In this document: positions 49,520-61,341 of the stretch, piece after piece
Layout of the letters: each line of letters opens with the position of its first letter
Position numbering within the stretch: position 1 is the first letter of the stretch
From: Carallia brachiata
Taxonomy: Eukaryota; Streptophyta; Magnoliopsida; Malpighiales; Rhizophoraceae
DNA length: 64,000 nt
NCBI GenBank assembly: GCA_021464245.1
Contig: JADCRB010000078.1
Coordinates: 1,931,216-1,995,215 of the forward strand
Direction: 5' to 3'
Translations under genes and position numbers: made by a program
The notes under the pieces: model-generated
What the model saw: the letters and a program-made list of their open reading frames with translations, nothing else
What the model was told of the DNA's origin: nothing
The model's database searches: none

Positions 49520-51388
49520 CCAGTAATAAAGACGCAGACAGGAAAACTGTGGTGGAGAAGCTCAAGGGTCCTGTTATAGCTTGTATTCCTCTCAAACTAG
49601 TGTTCAGTCGGTTAAAAGAGGGAGTGAATGGCTCGGCACAGCAATCACAACATCATGCCTTAACATCAGGCAACTCATAAAATTTCATTTTTTGACAATG
49701 TTGTGGAATGCATATCCTATTCCTACCATGAGTTTGGTTTTGTTGGCTTTCAGGGTATCTTAATTCTGCAATCTGCAGTGGAGGGTCTGCTTTTCTGCTC
49801 CTTTTAATCGCACCCAGCTACTAGCAATGTTTTAGTATCCCTCTGTACATTCCCTTTTCATTGTAGAAAGAAACTGAGGAGGAATATCAGCAAAGATAGT
49901 TCTGGTTTTTGTACATATATAACATTAGTTGAGGTGTAAAGACGGTGATGTAATGTTAGGTAACTTTTGTGGCCTGATTTTAGGTTCAAGTTTTTATGAA
50001 TACAGAGGGCTGATAACTAAATTTTCCTGTAACTGTTTTCAAGCCACTATTTTCCATTTTTTGGTTGTTATAAGATCCAAATATCAATGCCGCCATCGCC
50101 AACCGCCACCATTGGTTCTTTGCGTCCAGCGACGGCGGGGAGACTCAATATTCTTCCATGGAGTTAGTGTAAAGACAATATATCTGCATGTCATAGCTGT
50201 CAGGACTTGAGATTATTCTATAGTTTTTTCCAATGCCCCATTGTACTAATGGACAAATAATTGCAACATTTCAGATGAAGAGAAAGAAACATTTTTGACC
50301 CAAAAGCAAAAATCATGCTGGCAAAGTATACAGTCTTTATAGTGTTATTGATCATCATTCTTGCTTTAACAGGGACAAGACATGCATTTTGTAACAAAAA
50401 TAACAAAACTTTCCTCTTCCTTATGGGCAAACTAGCTCTAATGCAATGACAATTGTTCTGTCTTGTTTTCACACAATAAAAAGAACAAAAACAATAGTTT
50501 TTGTATTTATAAGAAACATTATCCCTGTAAAAAACATTGCAGAAATAAAATCTTGGAAGTATTAAGACATATGCAGCAAAAGGGAGTTGGATTTCATGTT
50601 TCGCAAAGTAAAGTTTGATACAATTAATTAAAATATTTTAATACGATGAGATCTCTTTATGTTTTCTTCAAGTTTTAACGACTTTGTAATTTTTTAATTG
50701 CTTTTCGATCTCCCTTATGACTGGAAAAAAATGAGAGTACAGCAATAGTTTAGTAAGTAAAAGAAGTGGCCTTTTAACTTAATTCTCAATTTCTAACTAT
50801 TGGGCTAACAACTCAAAAAAAAAAAAAAAAAAGGGTATTCTAAAGACACAAGAAGGGATGATTATTTACATAATAAAGTATACAATTCAATTCAAACTTT
50901 AACCTTTAAAATATTTAAATAAAAATAAAATCTCGATATATGATTCTATTACAATTCTAAATCTCCATGTATGTCATGTTATAAAATGGACTTACTATTT
51001 TAATCCTTTGTGTCAAAATGATGTGCCAAAATAAATCTATTTTTTTAACTTAAATATATTATAAATAAACGATGTAATTTTATTTTGAAAAATAGAATAA
51101 AAGGAGTCTACCTGTTTCATTAACAAGAAATGTAAAAAAACAAAAAAAAAAATTACTACATAAGCATCTAATAATAAATAAAAAAATTATACATAAAAAT
51201 GTGGACTATTATATTATAAAAATATATTAAATTAAAAAATAAATTATTAAATTAATTATATATTTTATTTGTCTTAAAAATTATGTTACTGGATAATGCT
51301 AAAGGAAAAAAAAAAAAAAAAAAGAGAGCGAAGCACCCCCTCTGTTAACTTAACTCTTAGGCAGAAAAACAGAGGGAGAGAGAGAGGA
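49520..51388. other. PWWP gene tail and intergenic DNA
   Basis: 49501-49680 encodes the displaced C-terminal tail of the PWWP protein in the +1 frame. The rest is its 3' UTR (to about 50.1 kb) and AT-rich intergenic DNA. A GA-rich leader precedes the next gene at 51370-51388. Confidence 0.5.
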
Positions 51389-53713
51389 ATGGCAGGGGAG
51401 AGAAAGAAGATATTGACGGGTTTGGTGGTGGCAATGTTTTTGGGCATTGCTGTCTACTTCAAGCTCTGGACTATCGACTACGCTATCTCCTCTGATGACA
51501 CCGAGTTGATCAGGTTTCTTTCTTTTTTTTTGTTCCTTTTCTCTTTCTTTCCCGTGTTTCTTTGTTTCTATTTTCTGCTTTCTTTCTTGTCTCCGTTTTG
51601 CTTTTCTCGGGGTCTTTCAAGTTCTTCACTTTCATCTTTAAATCTCATATTCCCAAGTAATGCTTTCTCGGCTTCGTCCCCGGTGTCATTAAACTATAAA
51701 GATGGTTTCTTTATCCTTTATTGTGTCTAATTTAATTATTGCATTAATGGGTTCTTCTGCTTCTTCTTCTCTTTTTTAAATCTCTTTGAAAGGTCAAGGT
51801 TTGATGATTGGGGTTAAAATCTGGCGAGGTTTAAGCCAATTTATCCCCTCATTGCATGCAGTCAAACGTTGGTTTTATAATGGATATTTAGTTAAATTTA
51901 GGAATTTCTGCTTTTTTTTTTTTTCTTTTTTTGCAGTTCTTTATTTATAATCCGATGTTTACTGAAGCGAGCATGCATTATCATGCTGGAGATAAATTGC
52001 AGTAAATATTATACTATAGGTTATTACCGGATGTTCTTGTCACTCTCTGCATTGCTTTGTTAGTTGTCTTACAAGTCCAATTCTTAAGCCTGTTTGAATC
52101 TGGTTGGCCATCTTAGATGCAATTGGGTCTGAGAGGGGCTTAATTGACTACGGTTTCAGTTCCTTTATATTTTCAGAACGTGTGCTTATTTTATTCAAAA
52201 ATTTGTGATGCTAACATAACTTGTTCAAATTTACAGTGATAAGATTTAGAGCAAACAATCAAATGTTTTTTTTTTTCCTTTCCCCTCTTAAGAATGTGTA
52301 ATTTCTTATGTCAAATGCTTTAAATTTTGCATTTAGCATTGTGCACTCTTTATTTGTGTGATTGAGGTGTAACTGTTTCTCCATCCTATAAATCATTATG
52401 TGTTTTATGCATTAAAATTCCTGCAGAAGACAGTTTGATCTGGCCAACAGGGAAGCACTGGATGAATCTGCGGAGTGGAGAATGAAATATGATGAGGAGA
52501 CTGAAAGAGCTGCTAAGTGTGACAGGGAACTGATAGAGGTGTGCATTATTCATGTAGCTTAGCTAGTTGCCATCATAATTCATAAGATAAAAAGTAATTT
52601 GTGTTTCCGAATGGGAGACTCCCCCGAAATTAGTTTGCAGAAATCCCATCTCACTTGGGTGCAGGGCTATGTTATGACTCCAACTGTTCATTGATTTTTG
52701 TTGGCTAAATGATGCAAAATGACTGAGTAATCCCATCCAATGTGTGATAATCTTCAGAAAATTGAAAACATAATGGGATGGAAAACTTGAAGATCATGTT
52801 ATTGATCCAAATTTTAATGTTTTTACCAAACCTGTTTAGACTTTTGAAGGATCTTTATGCGCCTAGGTGTGTGTGGAATTTCAAGATGACATCGTTGAGC
52901 GGACAACTTTGCTGGTGTTGTTGGCCATGCTTACAAACAGATGTTTTATCACTGACAAAATTTTGCAGTTTTGATAATAACTTTGGTAAATCTGCAAGGA
53001 TAAACGTCAAATAGAATGTTTATGAAGCAAAATATTCCAGAAAAGCTTTCACTGATTACCATCTGTGTTTAATTGATGGTTCACATTGCTAAGTGCATGT
53101 ATGCATGGTATTCAGAAAAGTATTGCCTTTTACTAATCATAATTTTCAAGGATTAGAACAACTGTACCTCCATGTCAGCAGCTGGAAATTTAAAATCTTA
53201 TTCATTCTATTTGCCATTATATTTGCCGGTGGTCTTTGGGTAACAAGAAATTTCGCCCTTTTTGCCTCTTGATTTTTCATTTATATGAGATGCAATTGCA
53301 TCTAAGGACTGAATAGACACTTTTTTTGCGACAGTTTAAGCAGAAGGTGGAGGATGCTGCCAGTGTTAACCAACAGTTGGTAATGCTACAGAAGGCAGGT
53401 TTCTGACATGGAAAATCTCAATGCATACTTATATCTTGTATACTTATATTTTCTCGCTCGATGGTTGCTGTATCTGGTTGAAATTCACTCCAATGCACCT
53501 TCTGGAATCTTTTGTTAATACTTTATCTAGTCATTGGCTATAGGAAACCGCCGAATTCTAGGTGATGTCCGTGTAATTTCAAATTGTCCAGTTTGAACTT
53601 TTATGATTTATCTCACTGAGTTCTCACATTAACAGGAAAACATGGCATTGATTGAACGGATGGAAGCTTTAAAAAAAGAGTTGGCAGCTGCAAAGCTCAA
53701 ATGTAGCTCATGA
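51389..53713 (+). CDS. Small membrane-anchored coiled-coil protein, four exons
   Basis: Exons 51389-51513, 52427-52538, 53335-53394 and 53636-53713 join in phase to 124 residues. The ATG at 51389 follows a GA-rich leader. Residues about 8-28 form a hydrophobic segment (ILTGLVVAMFLGIAVYF) that would act as a signal anchor. From about residue 40 the protein is a charged helix with heptad character (LANREALDESAEWRMKYDEE, ELIEFKQKVEDAA, LIERMEALKKELAAAKLK), ending CSS. I do not recognise a named family. It looks like a type II membrane protein with a coiled-coil tail. The third intron has a GC donor (AAG|GCAGGT). The nearby GT four bases downstream would shift the frame into an early stop, so the GC site is the better call. 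Confidence 0.78.
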
Positions 53714-54120
53714 CAGAGATATGATGTGAACAGATTTCTACATTTATGTGTGAATATGTGCCCATACCTATCTTGTTTTTCGGAGCAAGCACATCCTGAG
53801 GAAATTTTCACTGAGCGGGATCACAGTCTGCAGTTTTCAATGTGTACAAGGAATGAAGAGATTTTCTGGGATCGAACATGTTTTCTCTCACGACTTTGCA
53901 TCTCGTTCTGTTGTATACTTGTGCCAGTCAAGAGTATGTTCCATTTTCTTCCTCCCTTTTATGCATTATTCTCGGGAAAGGCAACAATGTTACTTTTTGG
54001 TGCTTCAGGATAATGCATATAGAAATTTTGAAAGAACCCACCTCTAATCCTTGTATTTTCTTGCATTTGGAGCTTGGATTTTCTTAGTTATGTGCGTTAG
54101 AGATGCTTCACAATGAGGTC

Positions 54121-54220
54121 AGGCACTAGCCCGAATGGTTTGGGGAGTGTTTCCCCGAGCCACCTGACTGGGGCTCGAACTCCCGCTTAGTGCCTTCTCC
54201 CCAAAAAACAAAAAAAAAAA
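54121..54220 (+). mobile_element. tRNA-derived SINE, plus strand
   Basis: A box A-like TAGCCCGAATGG (54127-54138) and a box B-like GGGCTCGAACTCC (54171-54183) lie about 35 bases apart, followed after 20 bases by an A-rich tail (54203-54220). The 5' end is not defined, and no target duplication was found. A functional tRNA is excluded because no cloverleaf can be drawn. Confidence 0.5.
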
Positions 54221-54257
54221 TTCCCTTGCCCTTTAAGAGGATTCCAGTAGTCACTAA

Positions 54258-54512
54258 GGGTCCGTTTGTTTGTTATAAAATAACTTACATTTATAAAATA
54301 TTTGCAGGGAAAAATATTTGCAGTAAAAATAATGATTTTCCTTTATCACTTACTTATAACACAGTTTGTGTTTTCCCTGAAAATAATTTCAACTCTGCAA
54401 AAGTAAAAGTTAGTTTACCTGAAAATTTAAAAATTTTTCCTTGTTGTAAAATATTTTCCGTGAAACAAATGCCGAAAAACTTGTAAAATTTTTTTCAGGA
54501 AACAAACACACC
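54258..54512. mobile_element. Tourist-like MITE (PIF/Harbinger), 255 bp
   Basis: The ends are GGGTCCGTTTGTTT and, as complement, GGTGTGTTTGTTT, flanked on both sides by TAA (54255-54257 and 54513-54515). A TAA/TTA duplication with GG..TGTTTG ends is typical of PIF/Harbinger MITEs. The interior is A/T-rich with inverted similarity between the halves (AAATATTTGCAGGGAAAA against TTTTCCGTGAAACAA). No coding sequence. Confidence 0.7.
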
Positions 54513-54773
54513 TAAGCTGCCAGACCAAAAAAAAGTGCTTCATAAGGTAGTCCACGGTGAAGGGGGATGCATTGATAAAGTTTACAGCATAAAAGAAGGA
54601 AATTTTTTGAAAACGACTGCAATGTAGGAACGTTGATCCAGCCACGAAATCATTGACAACCACTGCCCTACAGCAAGGCAATCAATTGAATTAGCTAGAT
54701 GGTGGAGATTACATTTGTAGTAGCTTTTTTCTTCGCATTTTTTATGCAAAATTTCTTTCTATATAAGAAATTG

Positions 54774-56090
54774 TTAGGGACTTATGGCGCTTGTCGAGCA
54801 GGCAGCATCTAGTGAAGAGTCGGCTCGTAATTCTTGAATAAATGTTGTTAATGTCTGCACGTACTCTTCATTGTCGTCGCGCTGATTTGAGAATGCAGTT
54901 GCAGCAGCATTTTTACTCCCTTTAATATTCTATAAACCGTAGAAAATTATGATATCATTAGGCCGAAAATTAAATAAAAACGCACTGACAAAAATGAAGT
55001 TTGAATATGCAATCGGTGAAGTAAACAAGTTATGATTGTGCAAGTTAGCATTCTTCCATCCCAAAAATGGACTTGTCGTATATGCTTAGTATTTTGAGGG
55101 GTCCATTAAAATAATTGCTCTACATAAATGGAATTTTATTAAGAGGAAGAGGAACCAATGTCATGGGTATAAAAATACAGAATAGAATATTGTTACTAAC
55201 CCCCTTGTTTTATTAAGCTTTTTTCACCATTTTTTATTTACTAAATGACATCACATATAGTAACGATTTAATGCATATCATACTAAATCAAAAATTTCAG
55301 ACCAGTCAAAGCGTTTTATTTCATCTGATTATATCTTTACTTCACTCATTAATTAGAAGGTTTGACCTAATCATGAACATTTTCTATTCATTTCATAATC
55401 AGGAAATGGTCAAACTAGAGTTATAATCAAATATTTTCTTTCTGAATTAAGGACGGGAAGACAGGAGTTGCCTTTTAATACAAAAAAAAACTGCCTACTC
55501 CCATAAGAAGTAACTGGCCACTAAGGTAGATATGTGCAGAACTATTTTGCCGATCATTAATTTGAGATGCACAAAAGATCGAAAAGAGTATTCCTAACAT
55601 GAAAAAATATATGAAAAAGGTGAAGCATACCCTTCTTCGCTTTGGTGGTCTGGCTCTACTGTTCATCACCTCAATTAGTGCATCAAACTGGAGAAACAGG
55701 AAGAGAAAGAGGACAAAAAAAAAACCCACAAACCTTATAAGATTATTTTCATCAAATTTGAAATGTGGAGTATGAGTATACATCTTCAAAGAGCAAATAG
55801 TAAATATACTTCTTAGTAACTCTATGCATACGGAAGGGCTTATTTATAAATCAAGGTTTCAAGAGTCAGCAAAATATGCCGCATATTAACATGGAGAAAA
55901 CAAAAAAATGAACATGATGAATTTTATGAAATTTCTCTGGCTTTCCTATAGCTTTAGCATGATTTGAAGTTTTTTTTTATATAAAAAATAAACTTTCACG
56001 TTTTGAAAGACATGGAAACACCTGTTTAACGATTTTTTCATACTTCCTAGCACATTGATATAGCCTTCTGTCGTCGTCTATTTTCGACAT
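54774..56090 (-). CDS. Unrecognised small three-exon gene (about 93 residues)
   Basis: Three short exons read in one phase: 56090-56022 (23 codons from ATG: MSKIDDDRRLYQCARKYEKI...), 55687-55631 (19 codons: FDALIEVMNSRARPPKRRR) and 54929-54774 (51 codons plus TAA, ending CSTSAISP). The donors are CAG|GTGTTT and AGG|GTATGC. The acceptors are CTCCAG, with a long pyrimidine tract, and TTATAG. All introns are phase 0. The protein is hydrophilic and helical, with a nuclear-localisation-like RPPKRRR and an acidic EEYVQTLTTFIQEL helix near the end; no membrane segment. A GA-rich leader precedes the ATG. Codon use and amino-acid mix look like real protein, but I know no family. A further 5' or internal exon cannot be excluded. 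Confidence 0.5.
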
Positions 56091-56572
56091 TATAAAAATC
56101 TCCCTCTCTCTCTCTTTATTTCTCTTTGCATTTCTCTTGGAGTGTTCAAGGGGTATATATATTTGGAGAAAGGTGAGTTGATTCATGTTCAACATGAGAA
56201 GAGTTGGTTAGTGGCTTTTTTAACATGTATCTCAGATATGGGGCGTTACCACCGGCCTTTCACTTGGAGCAATTATAAAATATACAAAAGAAGATTGAAA
56301 AAAAACCGTTATGTTGTTGCCATTTCTTCTCTTTTACGCACACAAAACACTATTCTTGTGATAAGCAACTAGTTGGTCAAAGTTTTTCATCGGCTTTTAT
56401 AAAAGGTTAAACATATCCCCAGATATAAGTAAGATTGCCCAATAGGAGAAAAACAGTTCAATTCTTGCAATATAAAAGAGCACAAAAGCTTCGTTAACGG
56501 TGTGACAAACCTATGCAAATAATTGAGTACGATGATATGCCTGCCATAAAATAACTTGTTACTTGTTTTACC

Positions 56573-56604
<32 letters not shown>

Positions 56605-56787
56605 GGGAGGGAGAGAGAGTGCCAGCTTCAAAAAATGCAAACCATTCTACACCTAGAACAAGGAATCTTCAATGGCTAATGCTATGAAATTAGTTGGTTT
56701 GCTACATGCATTTTCCATATGGAAAACAAAAATTCCAGTATTAGTAAACATGCTTTTCCAATAAAAATCTCACAATCCCTCCAAAAA

Positions 56788-56989
56788 CCTTTTTTTTTTT
56801 TTTTTGAGTCTTCTCCCGATATCCGAAAAATCTCATTGAGCCTCTGACTAATCTGATTCGAACACTATCAGACCTATATTGAAGGCGGTCCTTCCAGCGC
56901 TGTTTTTTCCATTCATAAGACTCTTAGTCGAAACCTTATTTAAGTGATGTCAAGTCTCTTATCACTCGGACCAACGATCGTTGGTATCT
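56788..56989 (-). mobile_element. tRNA-derived SINE with 9-bp target duplication
   Basis: On the minus strand it begins near AGATACCAACGATCGTTGG and holds a box A (TGGTCCGAGTGA, complement of 56962-56973) and box B-like words (GGTTTCGACTAAG at 56925-56937 and GTGTTCGAATCAG at 56853-56865). It ends in a run of 16 A (T at 56790-56805). The flanks carry the same CTCCAAAAA at 56779-56787 and 56990-56998. Two box B-like copies suggest a tandem or extended body. Confidence 0.75.
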
Positions 56990-57678
56990 CTCCAAAAAAC
57001 ATTGCCGCCTAATAATAATTATGTTCTTTCCAGAGAAAGTAAATCAATGCACAGACAAGTCTCCACCATAGTTTTTCCAAAATTTTCAAGGTGTTTATTA
57101 GGAAAATTTAAACCTGACCAATTTTCATCGTTAATTACGACATACAAGGGGGAAAAAATGATTTGTTGCCGACGTGCAGATGCAGGCACATCCACGACTA
57201 TTTTGCATTGCTTTTTTTATTTTTTTTTTTTCTTTTTTTGGTTTTCGCGTCCCAAAAGATTAACCATCGTATAGGAAAATCATTCAATGGAAGAATCCTA
57301 ATAAACCATTGGGAACTGGGCAAAGTGGCAAACAAATGCCCCGCAGCTAAAGTCACCTAACTGGAACTGGCGTCCGTTATAACTGCTGCCCGAAGCGCAG
57401 CCATCATCATGCACCTAAGCTGAGGTTCACATACCAGAAGCCCCCAGTAGTAGAAGAATCATGCTAGTGGCAAACTCGTGTTCTTAGATTCTAAGCATTT
57501 TCTTATTTTATGTTCTATGGTCCGAGACTTCAAATTACCTCAATCAACCGGGCAAAATTCAGCCATTTACAGTGTGCGTAACTAATTATCCAAGTAGCAA
57601 AACAAAAGCCAGAACGGGAGAAATAAGAAATAGAAACGAAACGAACAAAACTAAAACTTAAAATTTTGAATTCAAGTC
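56990..57678. other. Intergenic DNA and CASPL5 3' flank
   Basis: No gene seen. The bases just left of 57679 form the 3' UTR of the minus-strand CASPL5 gene. Confidence 0.45.
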
Positions 57679-59545
57679 TTATTGGGAAGCCAACGACCAG
57701 AAATTCATGAAAAAGGACGGCGCCATAGTAAACCAGCTCATAAAAGCAAAAGCTGTGGCAGTTTCAAATCTAGTACAGTGGTTAACAGAACATTTATTTA
57801 AATCAGTGCCAACAAGGACCGTGATGCCAGCAGATGCAGAGGCAGCAGCAAATGTAAGGGTGGATGTGATCTGCACTAGGACAAGGAAGAAGAAACCATT
57901 TCAATTAGTTAAGGGGTGAATGTTAATACAAAACTTATGATGTACAGTGAATGAACGTATATGCATTGCCAAACAGGCAAAGATCCCTTTTGTTGCTAGG
58001 CATGGACTGTATAAAATCAGCCCCAATCCAAGTTAGTGCAGATATTTTCTTCTGTGATCTACCCTTTATTTTAATCTGGTCTAAACCTCTAGTTTACATC
58101 ACAAGTGGCTCGGTAATTATCTAGCATCTATGCCCCAGTCACATCAAAAGGGCAGATGCCACCATCACGCCAGGATGCCTTAGCCTTATCAGTTCATATA
58201 CAAAATGAGACTTGGTATACAAAAGATCACCAAAAAGAACAAAATTGTAAAGAGGAAATCCGAGGGAAAAAAAAAAGCTAGCCATGGGGTTTGCGGCCAT
58301 ATAAACGTGGTGACTGTCATGCAAGCAAATATTCTTTTCACAGGACAGTCTAACCAGGGCCCTCTTCTTTATAAGAAAAGTGACAAATATGCTTTTGCAC
58401 AATAGGAATACACTAACACAGCCGGGTCTTCGAAGCAAACTATACATACAGTTATGTTTCTGCACAATAGCAATATAATCGATTGATAAATAGATGACAC
58501 CTATGAAACCAACCCCCCAACCCAAAACTGATCTCTTACAATTGGAAGCAAATAAGATCTAATGCTGAAGCCTACGATGAATTCATTATATTAGTACACT
58601 ACCCCAGTTGCCCAATAAGATATGAGGTGGGATCACTGTCAATCTTAGACACAAGGACTACCATTTCACAAAAATGTAATGCCAATACAACCTATAATTA
58701 AACTAAGACGTTACATGGAAACCAATGAAAGGCACTATGCTGCAAGTGGTTCAGGCCTCAAGAAACGAGTAAGGGGCCCTAGAAAAACAGAAATCTTACC
58801 CCATCACCGGCTGCAAACAGTTGAACAATCACTCGTTTGCGCAGCCTACGTTTCACCAGAAGGGCATAAACATCTACAACTGCCAGCGACGAAGTCCACA
58901 CCACTTGCAAGCCAACAGCAAATACCAGAAAACTGATCCAGTAAAAAAAAAAAAAAAAAAGAAGAAAGATTCCATGTCAAGTTCACTCTCTTTATACTTA
59001 TACATATCTACATTAAACAGTCAAAAAAACATCTAATCATTAAAATTGACATTGCTCCTTAAATCCCAGATTTCACAAACCCGAACCCATCAAGAGATGC
59101 CACTTTGTCAATGAAGGAAGTAATTCTCTTCCATTCAATTAGACAACAGCAATCAGGTTCAAATGAAATGATGGATAGCCCACGAATACAGAGTGCATGC
59201 ACTCGTCACCGTTGATGAACCTGACTGCTGCAATCAGACGGTCGCAAAAAGGCCCAGACCATGATACCAATACAAATTGACAAGGGAAATCGTTAAAAAA
59301 AAAAAAACGTGGGGGGGAGGAAGGGAAGAAAGGCAATACCAAAAGGCCGAGACGGAGCGGAAGTCAGCGGTGGTGACCATGACGGAGACGGAGATGAGGC
59401 CGAAGACGGACTGAATGAGACGGAGAGTAAGGCCGCCGCGAGTCCCGGGCATGCCTTGAACGTCCTTCATCCTCACTCCCGGATACCGGGGACCATCATC
59501 CACGAGCGGCGGGGCCTCCACCGGGTGCACCGCCGGTCGGCTCAT
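57679..59545 (-). CDS. CASPL5: CASP-like protein, CASPL5A-type, three exons
   Basis: Exons 59545-59340, 58932-58800 and 57870-57679 join in phase to 176 residues. It is a plasma-membrane MARVEL-type protein with four membrane spans: about 41-60, 65-95 ([20 protein letters not shown]), 110-132 ([20 protein letters not shown]) and 145-172 ([20 protein letters not shown]). The hydrophilic N-terminus with VHPVEAPP and [11 protein letters not shown] and the extracellular Cys pair ([12 protein letters not shown]) are hallmarks of subfamily 5. Casparian-strip membrane proteins organise lignin domains, but the role of CASPL5 members is little known. Exon 1 ends in phase 2 (TG|T, Cys), which fixes the acceptor at 58933-58934. 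The long frames in the introns and antisense are shadows. Confidence 0.92.
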
Positions 59546-59971
59546 CTTCGTCTCCTGCTTGATGTTTACACGCGCCGACCTATGGCCTTCCCACTCATTT
59601 TCCTGATTTAATTAATACTAAAGTAACACCCTCAAAGTTTTTCTTTTTTTTTTAAAAAAAAAGTTTATTTTTCTGACTCGGCCTTCTCTAAGTCAATCCC
59701 ATGCATTGCCATGTCAGTCACCAACCCCCAAAGTCAACGTCCACATGCCTCCTGATAGAGGCCTGGGGTTTCATCTGGGCCGTTCACGTCAGCAGATATG
59801 ACTAGGTAGCAAATGGATGGATTCGGGTCGGATCTACGTACATATTTGAATAATGCATAAAATGGATAAGCGGAGGCAGAATCCTGCAAAACAGTTGGGT
59901 TGTTTTTGGGCGCATTTGAAGTAGATGCGGGCCACTATGTATGGACTTGCCAAAGTAGCAAATCACAAAAG

Positions 59972-60796
59972 TAAGGGTGTTCGTACGCCGGTGGTTTAAA
60001 AGAAAAAATTGCAACAAATTTATTATAGTGACAGTTTAAAAATTTTAAATTATAACCAATCTACTAACTGTACAAACAGTCCAAACCAGTCCACAAAATA
60101 ACGAGTTAGTTTGAGAAGTTTAGGCGGTTTTCCTAATTTTAAAATTTGTCTTTTGAATTTTTTATTTTTTATTTACCATTCATATAAAATGAAATCTAAA
60201 TGTTTCAGTTAAATATTATATAAAAAAATTTGAAAAGTTAGTATAAAAGATTAAATTCCAAATATAAATTTTCGGTTTTTCTAATACTAATTCACAATAA
60301 CAAAAAAATTGAATTCTAATTGTATAAAAAACCTTGTAATCAAACTTTAAGTATAACCCAGATGTACGAAAGATCTTATAATTACAATGTTAACTAATTT
60401 CACAAGCAACCAATAGCCATCCAAAGCTTATATTTTTAAATACAATTTTGAATTTCAACATACATCAAGATGGTGGGATCAAAGAAGCAACATTTTTAAA
60501 CATCTAAATACACACAAATTTAAAAATGTTGTTAAAACTTATACCTTATTATTCTAAACAAAAGAAATCAATAGTTAAAAGTTACTCATTTTTAACAGTG
60601 ATATATATATGGCGGATTAGGTCGGTTAATCGCGATTTTTTAAATTACGAAATTGTCACCAATCCGCCTGCCTTTGTCAGTTTTGAAAATTTTAAAACCG
60701 TGAATAATTTTTTTTCTTACAGTTTTGACAGATACAAATAAATTCGATACAGATTAAACAATTTTTAACAGATTGAACAATTTATAAACAGCCCTA
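59972..60796. mobile_element. hAT-like element, 825 bp, near-perfect 8-bp target duplication
   Basis: The left end is TAAGGGTGTTCGTACG and the complement of the right end TAGGGCTGTTTATAA. The flanks are CACAAAAG (59964-59971) and TACAAAAG (60797-60804), seven of eight matching. The subterminal words GGTGGTTTAAAA and GTCGGTTAATCGCGATTTTT are typical of such elements. There is no transposase frame, so it is a deletion derivative. Confidence 0.6.
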
Positions 60797-60974
60797 TACA
60801 AAAGTTTAACAAAGATCACCACAATACCGTTTGAAACTTCGAGAGCCAAAATATACGTTTATCCCCACGTGATCAACCATCTCAAACCTGTGGCTTTGCA
60901 AAGACAGGGACGAACCCATTGAACCACGCGCTTGGTGGTGGATCTACATACATATTAATGGGCGGACGTGGATA

Positions 60975-61015
60975 TTTTTATATGGCTATTGTTGGGCTGG
61001 CGTCAGGCCCATATC
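60975..61015 (+). promoter_or_regulatory. UBL5 promoter: site II elements and weak TATA
   Basis: TGGGCT at 60993-60998 and AGGCCCA at 61005-61011 (site II type) lie 120-135 bases before the UBL5 ATG, after a weak TATA-like TTTTATATGG near 60976-60985. The element types match those upstream of RPL12. Confidence 0.4.
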
Positions 61016-61129
61016 GCAGTCGCGTTCTTGACCATACCGTAAGGCCCCGTGACTTCTCTGGCGCGGCGACTTTTGAGGCTCACCCCGTTGTTTCTGAGCG
61101 GCGGAATTAGGGATTGGTGTTGATCGAAG

Positions 61130-61302
61130 ATGTTGGAGGTGGTGCTGAACGATCGGCTGGGGAAGAAGGTGAGAGTGAAGTGCAACGAGGACGACACCAT
61201 CGGGGACCTGAAGAAGCTGGTGGCGGCGCAGACCGGAACCAGAGCCGAGAAGATCAGGATCCAGAAGTGGTACACCATCTACAAGGACCACATCACTCTC
61301 AA

Positions 61303-61341
<39 letters not shown>

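Noticed and set aside
54121..54220. Functional tRNA gene
   Set aside because: Box A and box B words are present, but no cloverleaf can be drawn and an A-rich tail follows; a SINE fits better.
59139..59342. Minus-strand frame inside the CASPL5 gene as an extra exon
   Set aside because: It lies in intron 1. The family sequence continues in phase at 58932 instead.
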